Source: CAZDJQ01 sp964505765 (GTDB taxonomy: Bacteria > Patescibacteriota > Microgenomatia > UBA12405 > JAHJSD01). From it: DNA of 18,017 nt. Position numbers and translations under genes: made by a program. Position 1 is the stretch's first letter, and each line of letters starts with the position of its first letter. The notes beneath the pieces were generated by a model. That model was not told the DNA's origin and did no database searches. It worked only from the letters and a program-made list of their open reading frames with translations. The DNA lies in assembly GCA_964505765.1 (NCBI GenBank), contig CAZDJQ010000017.1, positions 1 to 18,017 on the forward strand, given 5' to 3'. This document shows positions 15,192 through 18,017 of the stretch, in pieces.

Positions 15192-18017
15192 AAAAACTAC
15201 TTTTTTTAGCAGGTTTATTTTTTTCGGCCTTTCTTTTTTTATACTCCGGCAAGGCAGCAGCACAAAATAAATTTGTAACGATCATTAATCCAATTCGGGG
15301 AAAAGATTTTTGGGATATGGAAAGCCAGGAATTACTTGATTGGCACAATTTTTATCAACAGAATATCTACTTGCCATCAACTTGGCTGCTTAGACCGGAC
15401 TTTTTATTTGATCAAAAAATAGAAATTGATGATAATCAAGAATTAGGTTTATTCTTAGAAGTTACTCCTAGTTGGGCTAAAAGAGCAGAAGTTAATTATC
15501 AGCAAGGAGCTTATTGGAGTCAATCCCCGTCTATTTTTTTGTCCGGATACAGCCGTGAAGAAAGACAAGAACTAATTAAATCTGCTTTTGAGATTTTCAA
15601 AAAGAATTACGGACATTATCCGCAAACAGTTGGTGCTTGGCATGTTGATCCGTTTTCAGCAAAATTTATGAAAGAAAATTATGACATCAAAGCAGTTCTA
15701 ATTTGTGCTGACCAGTATAAAACAGATTCTTATCAAATCTGGGGCGGCTGGTGGGGAGTTCCTTATTATCCCCGTCAATCTAACTTATTAATGCCGGCAG
15801 ATAAAAACAGCCCAAAATTAGATGTTGTGATTTTACAGTGGGCAGTAAGAGACCCATTAAATGGATACGGATCAAGCGTTAAAGAAAGTATTTATAGTGT
15901 ACAGGTAAATGATTATCTCCAGCATGATTTAACCGTTGATTATTTTGGTCAACTAGCTGATTTTTACTTAAATCCAGCACAAGGAGAATTTGGTCATTTA
16001 ACAGTGGGAATAGAAAATGGTTATTCGTTGCCAAAGTACAAAAATGAATATCAGCAAATAATTTCTAACTTAGAAGACAAACAGGTTGAGTTTGTTACTG
16101 CTGCAGAATTCAGCAATTGGTATCAAGATAAATATGATGGATTTTCTCCATCTCATAAAATCGGGGGCAGTGATCCCTTAGGAACGGGGATACAAGCTTA
16201 TTGGGAAATGACTAATACTTATCGTAAAGGAACGATTAAAAAAGCTGGCCAGGCTGAGAGGATTAGAGACTTTAGAAGCTATAAACTTTATTGGCCTGAT
16301 CCTTATCTCTGGAATCGAAATTTGGGCGGAGATTTGTATTGGAATATCCCTGCTTCAGTTGATGCCGTCAAAAACCCCAATGCAGATTTGCCCACAGAAA
16401 CAGAATTTGATCTTGGGGATCAAATAACAGTTAATTTCCCAATTAGTAATTTTAAATGGCTATTATTTGCAATTCCAATTATTGGTCTTATTTATTATTT
16501 GACTATTAAAAAACGGCAGATTCTATTAATTTTTATTCCGGCAAGTATTATTTTTTCAATTCCTTTGTTAACCAGCGGTCGATTGTATTATTTTGGTCTT
16601 GGTTTTTGGGGAGCAAATGGTCATGATGCGTTATGGCACATTGGTTTAATGCAGCAGTTAAAGAAACTGAAATTTATCAACCCGGCTTTTAATGGCGCCA
16701 GGCTGGTTAATTATCATTGGGGTAGTGATTTAATTATGGCCATTAGTTCAAGAATTTTATCCTTAACTATTTGGGATGCCTACTTTCGCTTCTTTCCTCT
16801 AATTCTGGCCAGTTTAATTGTTGTGTTAAGTTACTATTGGGGTTATGAAATCTTAAAAAATAAGCGAACCGGGATAATTTTTGGCTTATTAAACTTTTTT
16901 GCCGGCTCAATGGGCTGGGTTTACACCTTAGTTCAACAGCGAGAAATAGGCGGTGAATCTTTATTTTGGTCAATGCAATCAATTTCTACTTTAATAAACA
17001 TGCCTTTTGCTTTTTCATTAGTCGGTCTGCTGGTGTTTGTCTTTTTATGGAAAAAGGCTAGAGAAAAAAATAATTTTAAGCTTATTTTTCCTTTGACAGT
17101 TTTATTAGGAAGTTTAGTGGTAATCAAAATTTATGCCGCAATTCTTCTTGGTCTGTCATTATTTTTCTTAATGATTTGGTCAGGATTAACTAAAAAGAAA
17201 GAGTTTAAGTTTGATTTAGTTTTAGTTGCTGCCGGTGGAGTGTTATCTTTAGTTTTTATGTATTTGCTTGGTTTATTTGATCAAGCATCTGTGCTTCAAT
17301 TTCAACCGTTATGGTTTACCCGTTCTTTAATTGAGTCAATCGATAAATTGTATTATCCCAAATTAGCCGGTCTCAGGCACAATTTATCACAATTGAATTG
17401 GTCGCTTAAAAAACTGGCCTTGATTCCGTTAGAACTTATTTTGATTGGAATATTTATTATTGGAAACTTTGGTTTTCGGCTTTTAGGCATAGGTTTCAGG
17501 GTGTTAAAACAAAGGTTTGTTGATTTGGATGTTGTCTTGGGAACAATGCTTCTGCTATCGATTTTATTTCCATTGCTGTTTGTTCAAAAAGGAACTGCTT
17601 GGAACACAATACAGTTTCTTTATTATGGTCTATTTATAGCTAATTTTTATTTTGCCGGATTTTTAAATAATTTACTAGATAATCAGCGCTATATAATCTT
17701 TAGTTTAATCTGTTTGCTTACAATCCCAACAACAATCGGCAGTTTGAGAAATTATTTAAGTTATCCGGCCCACTCTCATATTCCTTATTACGAACTTCAG
17801 GGACTGGAAGAATTGAAAAATAAACCAAGCGGAAAAGTTTTAAGCTATCCCTTTGATTCTGATGCCAAACAGGGAGTCAGAACGCCGATACCTTCTTACT
17901 TGTATGTGACCAACCTTTATCTCTCTGCCTATACCGGCCATGTTTCCTACCTGGCAGATGAGATGAACCTGGAAATAACCGGCTACCGCTGGGAGGACAG
18001 GAAAAAAGAGGTCTTAG
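15188..18017 (+). CDS. Secreted barrel (deacetylase/glycosidase-like) domain fused to a polytopic GT-C-like membrane domain; 3' end missing
   Basis: The frame is open for 943 codons from the ATG at 15188, which overlaps the flippase stop as ATGA, to the window edge. Residues 1-26 are a clear signal peptide ending near GKAAAQ. Residues about 27-420 form an outside domain with GAWHVDP at 149-155, CADQYKTDSY from C173, a Trp/Gly-rich WGGWWGVPYYP, QWAVRDPLNGYG, and a VEFVTAAEFSNWY ending. This order resembles beta/alpha-barrel deacetylase or glycosidase-like proteins, but the classical NodB TFDDG and HxxxH motifs are absent. From F422 about ten or more helices follow, with an outside loop GANGHDALWHIG (H479, D480) and NYHWGSD like GT-C proteins. 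The last 80 residues are soluble. A role in trimming and building the surface glycan is inference. Only the C-terminus is missing. Confidence 0.75.
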   Translation, partial: MKKLLFLAGLFFSAFLFLYSGKAAAQNKFVTIINPIRGKDFWDMESQELLDWHNFYQQNIYLPSTWLLRPDFLFDQKIEIDDNQELGLFLEVTPSWAKRAEVNYQQGAYWSQSPSIFLSGYSREERQELIKSAFEIFKKNYGHYPQTVGAWHVDPFSAKFMKENYDIKAVLICADQYKTDSYQIWGGWWGVPYYPRQSNLLMPADKNSPKLDVVILQWAVRDPLNGYGSSVKESIYSVQVNDYLQHDLTVDYFGQLADFYLNPAQGEFGHLTVGIENGYSLPKYKNEYQQIISNLEDKQVEFVTAAEFSNWYQDKYDGFSPSHKIGGSDPLGTGIQAYWEMTNTYRKGTIKKAGQAERIRDFRSYKLYWPDPYLWNRNLGGDLYWNIPASVDAVKNPNADLPTETEFDLGDQITVNFPISNFKWLLFAIPIIGLIYYLTIKKRQILLIFIPASIIFSIPLLTSGRLYYFGLGFWGANGHDALWHIGLMQQLKKLKFINPAFNGARLVNYHWGSDLIMAISSRILSLTIWDAYFRFFPLILASLIVVLSYYWGYEILKNKRTGIIFGLLNFFAGSMGWVYTLVQQREIGGESLFWSMQSISTLINMPFAFSLVGLLVFVFLWKKAREKNNFKLIFPLTVLLGSLVVIKIYAAILLGLSLFFLMIWSGLTKKKEFKFDLVLVAAGGVLSLVFMYLLGLFDQASVLQFQPLWFTRSLIESIDKLYYPKLAGLRHNLSQLNWSLKKLALIPLELILIGIFIIGNFGFRLLGIGFRVLKQRFVDLDVVLGTMLLLSILFPLLFVQKGTAWNTIQFLYYGLFIANFYFAGFLNNLLDNQRYIIFSLICLLTIPTTIGSLRNYLSYPAHSHIPYYELQGLEELKNKPSGKVLSYPFDSDAKQGVRTPIPSYLYVTNLYLSAYTGHVSYLADEMNLEITGYRWEDRKKEVL

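Noticed and set aside
16767..17127. Two overlapping minus-strand frames of 64-71 codons near the right end
   Set aside because: They are antisense to the open fusion gene, which reads through without stops from 15188 to the edge.

Overview
The window looks like a piece of a Candidate Phyla Radiation (Patescibacteria) genome, possibly from the Microgenomates side. This is inference. The evidence is an AT-rich, gene-dense layout, very short or overlapping gene junctions, few Shine-Dalgarno sequences, a fused TsaC-TsaE gene, and many polytopic GT-C type membrane proteins of the kinds common in those genomes. TGA works as a normal stop at the ATGA junctions (8827-8830, 12106-12109, 15188-15191), so the Gracilibacteria/SR1 code is not in use. 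No rRNA, tRNA, CRISPR array, transposase or phage gene was seen.

Left part (1-1759): the 3' end of a HIT-family gene runs convergently into a minus-strand gene fusing the two tRNA t6A factors TsaC and TsaE. A membrane-anchored DUF192 protein is divergent from it across 31 bp.

Middle (1762-4324): a DPM1-like polyprenyl-phosphate sugar transferase fused to a GtrA membrane domain is followed by a 220-bp spacer. The spacer holds a 30-bp perfect palindrome, a second repeat-like element and heptad repeats. Next comes a lone minus-strand GT-C membrane glycosyltransferase, with heptad repeats of the same type on its other side.

Right part (4325 to beyond 18017): one tightly packed plus-strand run of eight genes. 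In order these are GT2, GT39-like, GT2, GT39-like, three tandem PTPS-related (PF10131-type) membrane paralogs, a Wzx-like flippase, and a very long gene that leaves the window. That last gene joins a signal peptide and a secreted barrel-like, deacetylase/glycosidase-like domain to a polytopic GT-C-like domain.

Read together, this is a cell-envelope glycan or glycoprotein assembly locus. The GT2 enzymes would charge polyprenyl phosphate with sugars on the cytoplasmic face. The GT-C enzymes would use those lipid donors on the outer face, and the flippase would move lipid-linked glycans across. The PTPS-related paralogs and the final fusion protein are the least understood parts. No nucleotide-sugar biosynthesis gene and no recognisable Wzy, Wzz or O-antigen ligase lies in the window.
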